Origin: Fibrobacterota bacterium
Lineage (GTDB): Bacteria > Fibrobacterota > Fibrobacteria > UBA11236
NCBI GenBank assembly: GCA_023249635.1
Contig: JAHFCH010000029.1
Span: forward strand, 1 to 41,702
Reading direction: 5' to 3'
DNA length: 41,702 nt
A model generated the notes under the pieces. The model worked only from the letters and a program-made list of their open reading frames with translations. It searched no databases and was not told the DNA's origin. This document shows, one piece after another, positions 1-7,890 of the stretch (position 1 is the stretch's first letter; each line of letters begins with the position of its first letter). The translations under genes and the position numbers were made by a program.

Positions 1-762
1 GCTTTCGGAACGGCCCACAACTACGACACGTTCGCCAAGGCCCTCGCATCCGACTTCACCGTATACGTGCCGGACCGGCGCGGCCGCGGATTGAGCCCTC
101 GCGAATTCACCGCCGACCACAGCGTCGATCGGGATGTGGAAGACCTGGGAGCGGTGCTGGAAAAGACAGGAGCCCATTCGGTTTTCGGCCTCAGCTCGGG
201 GGCCCTCATCACCCTGGAGGCGGCGCGGGTCCTGCCGGCCGTCCATAAGGCCGCCGTCTATGAGCCGCCTTTTTATCTCGAAGGAGTGCCCGTCAAGGAG
301 ATCTCCCGCTTCAACGGCGAAGTCGGGGAGGGGAAACCGGACGCGGCCATGGCCACGGCCATCTGCATAGTCAAGGTAGGGCCACCCATCCTCCGCTTCG
401 TCCCCCATTCCATTCGCCGCATGGGCGTCCGAAGCACCATCAGCGATGAAAAGAAGAAAGGGACGGGCCAATATGCTCACTTGGTCGATCTGGTTCCTTC
501 GATGCGCTACGACTTCAAGGTGGTGCTGGACCGGGGCGGCAAGGTGGACACCTTCCATACCGTGAAGCCGGAAGTCCTCCTGCTGGGAGGAGACAAAAGC
601 CCGCAATACCTGAAGGACGCGCTCTCGGCTTTGGAAAAAATCCTTCCGCAGGCGCGGCGGATCGAATATGCGGGCTTGGATCATAGCGGGGTATGGAATC
701 CCAATCGCGGCGGGAACCCGGATCCCGTCGCTCAGTCGCTCAAGGCCTACTTCAAGGAATGA
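1..762 (+). CDS. alpha/beta hydrolase, 5' end cut by the window edge
   Basis: The frame is open from base 1, so the N-terminus lies outside the window; the internal ATG at 67 is not the start. The visible 253 residues cover the core of an alpha/beta-hydrolase fold: a strand ending VPDRRGRG, a nucleophile elbow GLSSGA, a late acidic turn LLLGGDKSP and a catalytic-His segment GLDHSG. It is a clear paralog of the hydrolase at 2385-3386, matching it motif for motif (YEPPFYL, PSMRYDFK, LDHSG.WN). The substrate cannot be told; the family includes esterases, haloperoxidase-like enzymes and lactonases. The two paralogs face each other across a proline-rich gene, which suggests duplication and rearrangement. 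Confidence 0.85.
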   Translation, partial: AFGTAHNYDTFAKALASDFTVYVPDRRGRGLSPREFTADHSVDRDVEDLGAVLEKTGAHSVFGLSSGALITLEAARVLPAVHKAAVYEPPFYLEGVPVKEISRFNGEVGEGKPDAAMATAICIVKVGPPILRFVPHSIRRMGVRSTISDEKKKGTGQYAHLVDLVPSMRYDFKVVLDRGGKVDTFHTVKPEVLLLGGDKSPQYLKDALSALEKILPQARRIEYAGLDHSGVWNPNRGGNPDPVAQSLKAYFKE

Positions 763-1147
763 CCAACCTTCACCCAGCGGATTGAGGCCGTGCAGAGCCG
801 CATGGAGATGGCATTCGAAGCCAAGCTGGACGGAGCGCTGCCAGAAGAGTTGTGACGGAAGAAGTCCCAGCAATGGCAAATTGGAGTTGCTCGACGCCTG
901 CCTGTGCTGTCCGGTTCCGCGGGCGCCGCATTCGCGGCCTTCAGGATCTCTGGGGCGTTTCAGCGAACCAGGGAGCTGAAATTACACTCTTGCCTCGCCT
1001 CGTCGTAGATCCGAAACATGCCGTCGAAATATCCGGCGGCGGACCCGAACAACGGATTACGCAATGCGTCTACGGAAGGGTAATCCGACTTTTCCGATAC
1101 CGAAATATGGATCACAAATAATCCGAGTAGGCGGTACTGTAAAGTGA
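763..1147. other. Intergenic stretch with shared repeat and GTAATCC words
   Basis: No credible gene. It holds a repeat also found at 10366-10450, an inward GGATTAC at 1054-1060 and an outward GTAATCC at 1080-1086, 62 bases before the next start codon. This is probably the promoter region of the gene at 1148. Confidence 0.5.
979..1060 (+). repeat. Intergenic repeat copy 1
   Basis: About 82 bases similar to 10366-10450. Both begin GAAATTACAC, share ATCCGAAA about 30 bases later and a CGGACCC segment, and end in GGATTAC. By eye the first 39 positions agree at about 28. Both copies lie upstream of genes, so they may be a shared promoter region or a small dispersed element. Confidence 0.5.
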
Positions 1148-2176
1148 ATGAGACTGTCATCCTGTTTTACGTTCCGGAAAGTCCCGGCCGGCGATGAAAA
1201 CGAAAACGCAAGGCCCATCAGCTTATGCGATCTACCGAGTCAGACTACACCATCGGCGCGCTTACCGCAGCGGGGCCCTGGGCCGATGCAAGCGCCTTCT
1301 TCTCAATCTGCACCCGCTGCACCCTCTTCTCATCAATCCGCGCCGGCGGACCGGTACGCTCCGACCCAGGCTTTACAGCATCCGGGAAAGCTTCCGCTTC
1401 GACCCGGTTCATCTTCCGCCACGCATATCGGAACTCTTGAGCACAGCCGGCTGACCACGGGATTTCCCGGCACCCCGAAACAAGCGAGCGGCCGGGTATT
1501 GATGGAAGGCCCTATCCAAGCGGGCGTGGAATTGTTCCGGCAGCAGATGCATTCCCAGCGAAGGCAAGATATGGATGCATTTCGGCGGGGAGAGATAACC
1601 CCGGAGGAGCTTGTCAAGCGGGCGACCCGGACCGAATTCGCCAACGGATTCCAGATGCATCCCACGAGGCCCGATACGATGCAGGCCGTCGGCACGGGAC
1701 CCGGACCGGGCGGGCTGCATGTGGGTCGGGATAAGCCTGGCGGCCACTCCGCCACGGTACAGGCTCCGCTCCCCAAACATCATTCCGGGATGATCCAGAA
1801 TTTGCATTCACACGGAAATCCGCGGCCCGGAAAGGCCAACGATTATCCGAGCTTCACCGACTCCGCGTCCGCCGCGCATGAGCGTTCGCGGTACGGAGTG
1901 CCGACCCATGGTTTGCTGGCCACCGACACGCAACTGGATATCCGCCGCGGAACCGTGAATACCGTCGATGTTCCGATGCTGTATAACGGCCAGGTAACCC
2001 CTTCCAATCCCGATGGAACATTGGGGAAGAACGATCTCCCCCGTTATTACCTGGGCGTTCCCAATCCCGATATCCTGGTAAACCCGCCTTCGCCGGGCCT
2101 TACCACCATTTCCTACGCGCGTAAACAACCGGGACCGGGCTCGGAGCCTAAGGAGACGGCGAAGTATACCCCATGA
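1148..2176 (+). CDS. Proline-rich protein with JAMM-like motif, candidate type III effector
   Basis: This 342-residue protein has no Sec signal peptide. The first ~100 residues are rich in Pro, Ser and Gln, like the other low-complexity proteins of the window. A more ordered second half contains H220-S-H222-G followed by P234-S-F-T-D238, the HxH...SxxD signature of JAMM/JAB metalloproteases. The HxH-to-S gap is 12 residues instead of the usual 7, closer to JAB-like toxin domains with an HTHG...S..D motif. The upstream start is weakly supported because no strong ribosome site precedes it. Its 3' end and following bases are duplicated at 5420-5610. A deconjugating protease effector is an attractive reading, but the general Glu of the family was not identified, so function is inference. 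Confidence 0.7.
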   Translation: MRLSSCFTFRKVPAGDENENARPISLCDLPSQTTPSARLPQRGPGPMQAPSSQSAPAAPSSHQSAPADRYAPTQALQHPGKLPLRPGSSSATHIGTLEHSRLTTGFPGTPKQASGRVLMEGPIQAGVELFRQQMHSQRRQDMDAFRRGEITPEELVKRATRTEFANGFQMHPTRPDTMQAVGTGPGPGGLHVGRDKPGGHSATVQAPLPKHHSGMIQNLHSHGNPRPGKANDYPSFTDSASAAHERSRYGVPTHGLLATDTQLDIRRGTVNTVDVPMLYNGQVTPSNPDGTLGKNDLPRYYLGVPNPDILVNPPSPGLTTISYARKQPGPGSEPKETAKYTP

Positions 2177-2248
2177 ATGCATCGAAGAGAGTGGACTCCG
2201 CTCCGGTCGCGGCCGGGCGCGTACTTGCCGGGCCCGGTTGCGCCGCGG

Positions 2249-2361
2249 CCGAGCGCGCCGACGATCGACATAGCCGAGGTGGCCAGCATGAACAGGGCGA
2301 AGCCGAAGAGGATGAGGAGCTGGGATGCGCGTTTTCCAATTTGGTTTTCCTTCCCAACCAC
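2249..2361 (-). pseudogene. N-terminal fragment of an MFS transporter
   Basis: Reading leftward, this frame gives LLILFGFALFMLATSAMSIV followed by GALG. That matches the first transmembrane helix of the intact MFS transporter at 20252-21520 (LILFSFAMFAQATIALSIVG); the DNA is also similar over about 75 bases. Similarity stops at the 3' side, where sequence shared with the 5420-5610 remnant begins. It starts 23 bases after the stop of the alpha/beta hydrolase at 2385 on the same strand. A hydrolase-transporter operon probably existed here and was cut when the proline-rich gene arrived. Confidence 0.65.
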
Positions 2362-2384
2362 GCCCCTGTATCGGGCCCTCGCCC

Positions 2385-3386
2385 TCAGGGCAGGAAGAAC
2401 CGGCGCATCGATTCCGCGACAACCCCGGGATGCCCCCCTTTGTCCGCGTTCCAGGTCCCGGAATGGTCCAGCCCGTTGAATTCGGTACGCTCGGCATGCG
2501 GAAGAACCTTTTGCAAGGCATCCAAGGCGCTGATTAGGTACTCGGGGCTTTTCGATCCCCCGAGCAGAAGCACCTCTTGTTGGACGGAACGGAACGGTTC
2601 GACGTCGCCGCCGATTTCGGAAACGATTTTGAAGTCGTACCGCATGGACGGAATCAGTTCCCGCAACGGGGCGTATGGTCCGGCCCCTTCCTTGTCTTCC
2701 TTGCGAAGCTGGTTCCAGATGCCGAACTCGAGGAACGGCCTGGGTACGTAAGGAGGGGCCCCCACCTTGACGATCCGGACGGCGGTCACGAACGCCGAAG
2801 GCAAATGCCCCTCCTGGACCTCTTTACTGAATCGCGCCGACAGGTCCGAAGGCATGCCGTGCAGGTAGAAAGGCGGTTCGTAGAGGACGACTTTATGGAC
2901 TGCGGGAAAGTTGCGCGTCGCTTCCAGGGCGATGACGGCGCCCGAGCTGAGGCCGAACAGGAAGTGCGCGTCCGTTTTCGTGAGCAGGCTTTCCAGGTCT
3001 TCCAGATCCCGCTTAACGGTATGGGCGGAAGTGAATTCCAAGGGGCTGGCGCCGCGGCCGCGCCTATCCGGGATATACACGGTAAAATCCCGGGCCAAGG
3101 CCCGCGCCAACTGGTCGTAGTTTTGGGCGGTCGACATGGCGCCTTCGACGAGGATGAGGCCCGGGCCGGTTCCGATTTTCCTGTACCCGATCATCGTGCC
3201 GTCGGCGGAGGGCAGCCGATCGAATACATAGGTATTGCGCGCGGCCGAGTCCGCGGCCACGGCGGGATTCACCGGAACATTCAAGGCGCTTTCCGCTCTC
3301 GGCCCGGCTTGCGGGGCGAGAAGCATGAAGGCGAAACCCAACGCCGAAGCCCGTGTTCTTAAGGAAAGGATTTGCAGTGTTCTCAT
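2385..3386 (-). CDS. Secreted alpha/beta hydrolase
   Basis: This 333-residue protein starts with a Sec signal peptide (MRTLQ..., hydrophobic core, Ala-rich cleavage region near residue 30). An alpha/beta-hydrolase fold follows: oxyanion strand LILVEGA, PDRRGRG, nucleophile elbow GLSSGA, acidic turn LLLGGSKSP and catalytic-His segment GLDHSGTWN. Two ATGs are possible; the one at 3386 is preferred because AAGGAGG lies 7 bases before it, whereas the ATG at 3392 sits directly on that site. The ribosome site overlaps the stop codon of the upstream SDR gene, so the two are translationally coupled. It is a paralog of the truncated gene at 1-762. The acidic residue is GG-S-K here and GG-D-K in the paralog, so the catalytic acid may differ. 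Substrate unknown. Confidence 0.88.
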   Translation of the reverse strand: MRTLQILSLRTRASALGFAFMLLAPQAGPRAESALNVPVNPAVAADSAARNTYVFDRLPSADGTMIGYRKIGTGPGLILVEGAMSTAQNYDQLARALARDFTVYIPDRRGRGASPLEFTSAHTVKRDLEDLESLLTKTDAHFLFGLSSGAVIALEATRNFPAVHKVVLYEPPFYLHGMPSDLSARFSKEVQEGHLPSAFVTAVRIVKVGAPPYVPRPFLEFGIWNQLRKEDKEGAGPYAPLRELIPSMRYDFKIVSEIGGDVEPFRSVQQEVLLLGGSKSPEYLISALDALQKVLPHAERTEFNGLDHSGTWNADKGGHPGVVAESMRRFFLP

Positions 3387-3399
3387 TTTCATTCCTCCT

Positions 3400-4185
3400 T
3401 CAATGCCCGGCGCGGGCGAGCATGTTTTCGGCCGATTTGCTGAGCTGTTTGAGTATGAATTGCGGGGCGACCCGGCTCATCATCATGAGCACATTGCTGA
3501 GACCGGGCCGAATCTCGAGGACGTCCTTGCGCAGCCCATCCAGGGCATGCTTCACCAAGTCCGCGACCGGCATCGGCTTTACGCCTTCCAGATCGCTCTC
3601 GGAAAAATCCCCGTAGAACAAAGGCGTCTCCGTTCCCGGAGGGGCCAATTCGAATACCTTGACGCGCGTGTTCTTCAATTGGATCCGCAGCGATTGCGTA
3701 AAGGAGTGGAGCCCCGCTTTCGTGGCGCTGTATACCGGGGAGATCGGAAAGGGAACGAACGCGAGTCCGGATGAGACGTTCACGATGGCGGCGCGGTCCT
3801 GCTTCCTGAGATGCGGCAGGAAGCGCCCCGCCATCTGGACGGGACCCGTCAGATTGATCTCGATTTCCCGCGCCAGGTTTTCGAAGCCCTTGCTTTCATC
3901 GTTCAGATCGATTTTGCGCATGATACCGGCGTTATTGATCAGTATGTTCAAACTCGGAAAGTCCCCGGTGACCTTCGCGAACAGGGCCTCGATCGCGGCG
4001 GGATCGCCGGCATCGCTTTGCACCGTATGCAGGCCCGGCAGCATGCGGTGCGCGGAATGCAGCTTCGCCTGCGAACGGCCCGTTACGATGACGGTATTGC
4101 CGAGGGCATGCAATTCCTTCGCCAGCTCAAAACCGATTCCGCTCGTTCCGCCCGTTATCAATATCGTGTTGTTCTTCAAGTCCAT
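3400..4185 (-). CDS. Short-chain dehydrogenase/reductase, DltE-like
   Basis: A 261-residue classical SDR. The NAD(P)-binding motif TGGTSGIG is near residues 11-18, the NNAG motif follows in ILINNAGIM, a catalytic Ser lies in VNVSSGLAF, and the YxxxK catalytic pair is in PVYSATKAG. Overall wording (DLKNNTILITGG, GLAFVPFP, ELAPPGTETP) resembles DltE-type oxidoreductases. The ribosome site GGGGAG lies 4 bases before the ATG. The gene is downstream of and collinear with the LysR gene, and its stop overlaps the ribosome site of the alpha/beta hydrolase, so it begins a two-gene operon. The likely role is an oxidoreductase acting on a small carbonyl compound in the cytoplasm. Confidence 0.9.
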   Translation of the reverse strand: MDLKNNTILITGGTSGIGFELAKELHALGNTVIVTGRSQAKLHSAHRMLPGLHTVQSDAGDPAAIEALFAKVTGDFPSLNILINNAGIMRKIDLNDESKGFENLAREIEINLTGPVQMAGRFLPHLRKQDRAAIVNVSSGLAFVPFPISPVYSATKAGLHSFTQSLRIQLKNTRVKVFELAPPGTETPLFYGDFSESDLEGVKPMPVADLVKHALDGLRKDVLEIRPGLSNVLMMMSRVAPQFILKQLSKSAENMLARAGH

Positions 4186-4277
4186 TTCGCTCCCCCGGGG
4201 TTGGTGGTCCGGCTCTGGATACGATTATAGACAGTTTGCCCATTCTGATAAATAGGCTTAAAAATAAAAGACTGTTC

Positions 4278-4290
4278 GTTTATTATAAAC
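4278..4290. promoter_or_regulatory. AT-rich palindrome before the SDR gene
   Basis: GTTTAT-T-ATAAAC is a perfect 6-1-6 inverted repeat in the 148-base gap between the LysR gene and the SDR operon. It lies about 95 bases upstream of the SDR start in an unusually AT-rich patch. It could be the binding site of the neighbouring LysR protein; that link is inference. Confidence 0.45.
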
Positions 4291-4333
4291 AATAAACCAA
4301 GCGGAAAACACGCCCGCAGCCTCGACGTCGTCT

Positions 4334-5233
4334 TTACCCGATGATTTCCTTGAACGCCGCTTCGAGCCAGTCCATGAAGGCCCGCACCCGTTTCGGCATC
4401 AACCTCTGGTGGGGATACACGAGAGATATCTTCATGGGCTCCGCTTTGAACTTCGGCAGCACCTCGACCAGGGCGCCGCTCTTGAGGTGCTTGGCGACCA
4501 CTCCCAGGGGGTTCTGGCTGATGCCGAAGCCGGCCAGGCAGGCCGCGGTATAGGTCTCGGTATTGTTCACCGTGACGATTCCCGGCATGCCGATTTCCTG
4601 GTACTTCTCGCCATCGAAAAACTCAAACCCTTCCGGTTTGCTTCCCAGGACAGGGGCGAAGTGGATGAGGCGGTGGTTTTTGAGATCCTCGATGTTTTTC
4701 GGCTTCCCGTATTTCGCGAGGTACTTCGGGCTCGCGCAATTCACGATGGCCGCTTCGCCGAGCTCCCGCTTCGCCAGGCCCCGATCGAAATCCTTGCCCC
4801 CTTTGACCATGCAATCGATTCCGGCGCGGACCAGATCGACACGGCCATCGGTGCTGCTGATTTCGATTTCGATGCCCGGATGTTTTTCCAGGAACCGGGG
4901 GAGCATGGGAATGAAAAGGACCTTCGCCATCGTGGCCACCATGTCCACGCGGATCTTCCCCTTGAGCTGGGTCGCATCCCTCCGGAACATCGACTCCGCT
5001 TCCTCCAAATCGCCGAGGAGATACTTGCACCGTTCCAGGAAGCTGATGCCGTCATTGGTAAGCTGCACCCGGCGGGTCGTCCGATTCAGGAGCCGGGTCC
5101 CTACCCAGGCTTCCAGGTTCTGCACCGAGACGGAAACCGTCGCCCTCGGCAGGTTGAGGGTTTCGGCGGCTTGCGTAAAGCTCTGAAGCTCCGCCACCCG
5201 GATGAAGATCCGCATCGTCTCGTATTTATCCAT
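4334..5233 (-). CDS. LysR-family transcriptional regulator
   Basis: A 299-residue LysR regulator. The N-terminal winged helix-turn-helix spans about residues 1-60 (FTQAAETLNLPRATVSVSV, then LLNRTTRRVQLT), followed by the substrate-binding domain (KIRVDMVATMAKV, INDLs replaced by NCASPKYLAKYGKP, GFGISQNPLGVVAKHL). The wording is close to the CrgA/DmlR-like group. The start at 5233 is preferred over 5248 because GAGGGG precedes it at workable spacing and nothing precedes the earlier ATG. It is collinear with the SDR and hydrolase genes, so it is probably their regulator. Unlike many LysR genes it is not divergent from its presumed targets. Confidence 0.92.
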   Translation of the reverse strand: MDKYETMRIFIRVAELQSFTQAAETLNLPRATVSVSVQNLEAWVGTRLLNRTTRRVQLTNDGISFLERCKYLLGDLEEAESMFRRDATQLKGKIRVDMVATMAKVLFIPMLPRFLEKHPGIEIEISSTDGRVDLVRAGIDCMVKGGKDFDRGLAKRELGEAAIVNCASPKYLAKYGKPKNIEDLKNHRLIHFAPVLGSKPEGFEFFDGEKYQEIGMPGIVTVNNTETYTAACLAGFGISQNPLGVVAKHLKSGALVEVLPKFKAEPMKISLVYPHQRLMPKRVRAFMDWLEAAFKEIIG

Positions 5234-5419
5234 GATCTTGCCCCTCATAATCCATGAATCGCAAACAGTATCCCGATTGCGCGCCCATTCGTCAATGATA
5301 GCGAACAGGGCCGCGAAGCCACAGGGAGACTTTCATGTAACTGCGACGCACACTATTTAAAGCCTCGGTTTCTACCGTTCCAATCTCCCCAAAGAACAAT
5401 GGCGGCTCCCACGGGCCTG

Positions 5420-5610
5420 TGGGCGCATTCCCGATATCCTGGTGGGCCCGCCTTCGCGCGGCCTTACCGCCCTTTTCTACGCGCGGAAAAAACGGGATTG
5501 GCCTCGGAGCTTAAGGAGACGGCGACGCATACCCCATGAACGCATCGAAGAGCCTGGCCTCCGCTCCCATCGCGTCCGGGCGGGGACTGGCGGGGCCGGG
5601 TTGCGCCGCG
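5420..5610 (+). pseudogene. Decayed copy of the 3' end of the 1148-2176 gene
   Basis: This stretch aligns with 2052-2247 across the stop codon into downstream DNA. Shared runs include CCCGATATCCTGGT, CTACGCGCG, AAGGAGACGGCGA, ATACCCCATGAA and GGTTGCGCCGCG. In one frame it still reads PDILVGPPSRGLTALFYARK, against PDILVNPPSPGLTTISYARK in the intact gene, after which the frame is lost. No start or upstream body is present, so only the tail was copied or survived. The extension past the stop shows a DNA-level duplication. Confidence 0.75.
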
Positions 5611-6059
5611 CTTCAAAGGCATCGGCATCGACGGAACCGATAGGCCAATCCGGATGCCTCGCATTCCACTTGGCTGCCGTCTCTTGGGTGGAAGGCGTTC
5701 ACTCGACATCTCAACAAGTCGAAGAAAAGAGCCTGGTAAAATTGCCAGGGGCGGTGGGCGTTGGCCTAGGACAGCATGGAAGGCTTGGGAAGTCTTGATG
5801 CCCAGATGGACGGGTTTGGTTCGATAAAACACAAACCTAATAACCCACGACGTGCCACACACCCTATCCCGCCACATAGACGTTACCCTTGTTCTGGATA
5901 ATAGCGATAAAAAATATACGAAGCCAAAAATTGCATCGGAGCGGAAATGGATTGATGCGAATGGAGTAAACGAAGGCTCCTGGCCGGCTTGCCGGTACGT
6001 TTGAAGACGGTTTGCCGACTTTCCGGTTCGACCATCCCTTACGCTGCGGTTTCTTCCCG
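5611..6059. other. Gene-poor stretch, nothing recognised
   Basis: A leftward open frame of 199 codons (5464-6063) covers this area, but it crosses the remnant at 5420-5610, has no recognisable domain and has mixed composition. I see no RNA gene, transposase motif or clear promoter. It is probably decayed DNA following the duplication. Confidence 0.4.
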
Positions 6060-6446
6060 TCAAGCCTCCGGTGCGTGGAGCGCCAATGTGCTGTATCTGT
6101 CACCCACGTAATCTCCCGGCGCTATGACATTGGGCACGGTTGGGTTTTGCGAAGACTGGGAAGGCCCCCCTGGGGAACTTGCGCCGGTAAGATCGGGAGC
6201 CGGTGTCGGGGCTTTGGGAGAGGCGACGGGTGTATTGAAAGCGCCGGTCGGCATTTGATCCATGTCGTAAAAGCTCGGGTCGTCCCGCAGCGGGGGAGAC
6301 CATGCCCCAGACCCGACAGCGGCAGGAGACGCGGGGCCACCGGGTGAGGCCGGAGCGGGTCGAGACGGATTCTCCCTCGGTGTGGCGTCATAGAGATCGG
6401 AAATCGCAGCGGGAGAATTCCCCGTGTGCAACGAGGGCGGCGGCAA
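6060..6446 (-). CDS. Possible proline-rich effector-like fragment
   Basis: This leftward frame of about 128 residues is rich in Pro, Ser, Ala and Gly (PSRPAPASPGGPASPAA, TPVASPKAPTPAPDLTG). It resembles the C-terminal tail of the protein at 25867-27063 (FSVPTTPAQSP..., PSPKTPSPVPD). The only start in frame is a TTG with no ribosome site; the frame opens after a stop at 6506. An ATG- or GTG-led segment in another frame just upstream suggests a frameshifted or truncated gene. A GGATTAC word at 6568-6574 points toward it from upstream. It may be a broken member of the effector-like group or not be coding. Confidence 0.35.
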   Translation of the reverse strand: MPPPSLHTGNSPAAISDLYDATPRENPSRPAPASPGGPASPAAVGSGAWSPPLRDDPSFYDMDQMPTGAFNTPVASPKAPTPAPDLTGASSPGGPSQSSQNPTVPNVIAPGDYVGDRYSTLALHAPEA

Positions 6447-6607
6447 GGAACCCGGGCCCGGACCGGCAACCCTATCTTCTCGCCTAGGATTCCCCCCGGG
6501 ACTTTAAGGATGGAAAGTAAATTGCGGGCGGGAAATGCCTTATCCTGTGAGGCCAAACGCGGATAAAGGATTACCGGGAGCCTGTTGGAAGCGCTCGGGG
6601 CCGCACC

Positions 6608-7828
6608 TTAGTGGAGCAACACCTTGGCCGAGACCGGACCTTCGGGGGTGGCTATGCGGATCAGGTACACGCCTCCGGGCACGGTAACGCCCCGGTTATC
6701 CTTGCGATCCCACTCCATGGACCCTGTTCCGGCCGCCATGCGCCGAACCAGGGCGCCATCCGACCGGAATACGGCCGCCTCCTGGGCCCGCCGGTTGGCC
6801 GCAGCCACGCGTCCCAGTCCGTTAACGTAAAAGGTGAACGACTCGACCGCCCGCATCGGTTCCCGGGCCCGTCCCCGCACTGCGGTCACGGGCGCGCCCA
6901 TGGAAACGGACTTCTCCAGCATCAGGTTCGACCAGGAGTTCCCCCTCAGGCACCCTACGAACATCTTTCCCTCGGTGATGCGGAAGACCATCATATCGCC
7001 CTTGAACGCGGCCCCGTCGGAAAAGATGTCCAGCCCCTTGTACTTGTAGATGGCTTTGGTATGGATGTGGCCGTGCAGGATGCCGATGCAATTGTAGCCC
7101 TTGAGCAGGCCGACCAAGGCGTCCTTCTGGGCGATCTGCCAATCGCTCTGGGCCGTATCCACGGCGAAATGCTGCATCACGGGCACGGGCCGGCCGCTGT
7201 GCCCCACGTGCTTCTCCAGATCCATTTTGAGAAAGGCCAGGCTCTGCATCGGATCCCATTGCGGTTGGGCCCCGATGTCCGTTCCCGCGAAAAGATTCAT
7301 TTGCACGAAGTGCACTTGATCCCAGTCCCAGGAATAATGCAGGTGCTTGGCGTCGAACTCGGCGATGCCCTTGCGCAGCGCGTTCCGCTTGATGAACGAG
7401 TTGATGATGACGTCGGTGGTGTCGCCGGTGCCGTAATTGAAGACATCGTGGTTGCCGAGCCCGTCGTACACGGGGAACTTCACCTTGCCCTCGCCATTGA
7501 CGCCGTAATCGGCCTGGAAGAGTTTCCAGCGCGTGGCATAGGGGCGATCGATCAGATCGCCGGGCATGACCACGCCGCGCGGGACCGCGACGGGACCGCC
7601 GCCCAGCGCCGCCGGATAGGGGGTGCCCGGCAGCGCGTTGAGGTTGGCGACCGTGGCGATGCGCAACGAATCGTAGGCATTCCCGAATACCCTGCCGTAA
7701 TGGGTATCGGACGCCGCGAAAAATGTGATATCGGTGACGGAACCTGCGAATGATGCGATCGAAGCGAATGTAAGCGAAAGGGCGACCGCTAAAAGCCTGG
7801 CGAATGGCCCGGCCAAAGACAACGACAT
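6608..7828 (-). CDS. Secreted calcineurin-like metallophosphoesterase with C-terminal sorting domain
   Basis: A 406-residue protein with a Sec signal peptide over residues 1-28. The metal-ligand motifs of calcineurin-like phosphoesterases appear in order: D41-T-H43, G90-D91, G125-N-H127-D, H220, and G253-H-I-H256. Residues ~310-406 form a separate beta domain ending in TVPGGVYLIRI and KVLL, the FlgD-like C-terminal domain of exported proteins in Fibrobacter- and Bacteroidetes-like bacteria. The ATG at 7828 has AGGAGGA 6 bases upstream; a longer frame runs into the neighbouring gene and is not used. It follows the GH65-like gene by 62 bases on the same strand, so the two are probably co-transcribed. 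Substrate unknown; a secreted phosphodiesterase or phosphatase. Confidence 0.9.
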   Translation of the reverse strand: MSLSLAGPFARLLAVALSLTFASIASFAGSVTDITFFAASDTHYGRVFGNAYDSLRIATVANLNALPGTPYPAALGGGPVAVPRGVVMPGDLIDRPYATRWKLFQADYGVNGEGKVKFPVYDGLGNHDVFNYGTGDTTDVIINSFIKRNALRKGIAEFDAKHLHYSWDWDQVHFVQMNLFAGTDIGAQPQWDPMQSLAFLKMDLEKHVGHSGRPVPVMQHFAVDTAQSDWQIAQKDALVGLLKGYNCIGILHGHIHTKAIYKYKGLDIFSDGAAFKGDMMVFRITEGKMFVGCLRGNSWSNLMLEKSVSMGAPVTAVRGRAREPMRAVESFTFYVNGLGRVAAANRRAQEAAVFRSDGALVRRMAAGTGSMEWDRKDNRGVTVPGGVYLIRIATPEGPVSAKVLLH

Positions 7829-7890
7829 CCGATTCCTCCTAAACACGAACGTGGGCGGGATTCGGCAACCCCGTAGTGTGAAACAATCCA

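Noticed and set aside
4409-5257. Long rightward frame opposite the LysR gene
   Set aside because: The LysR frame carries clear domains; this one is its antisense shadow.
5464-6063. Leftward 199-codon open frame
   Set aside because: It crosses the 5420-5610 remnant, has no domain and no ribosome site; likely chance in GC-rich DNA.
6611-7753. Long rightward frame opposite the metallophosphoesterase
   Set aside because: It is a shadow of high third-position GC in the real gene; its His/Gly-rich translation has no family.
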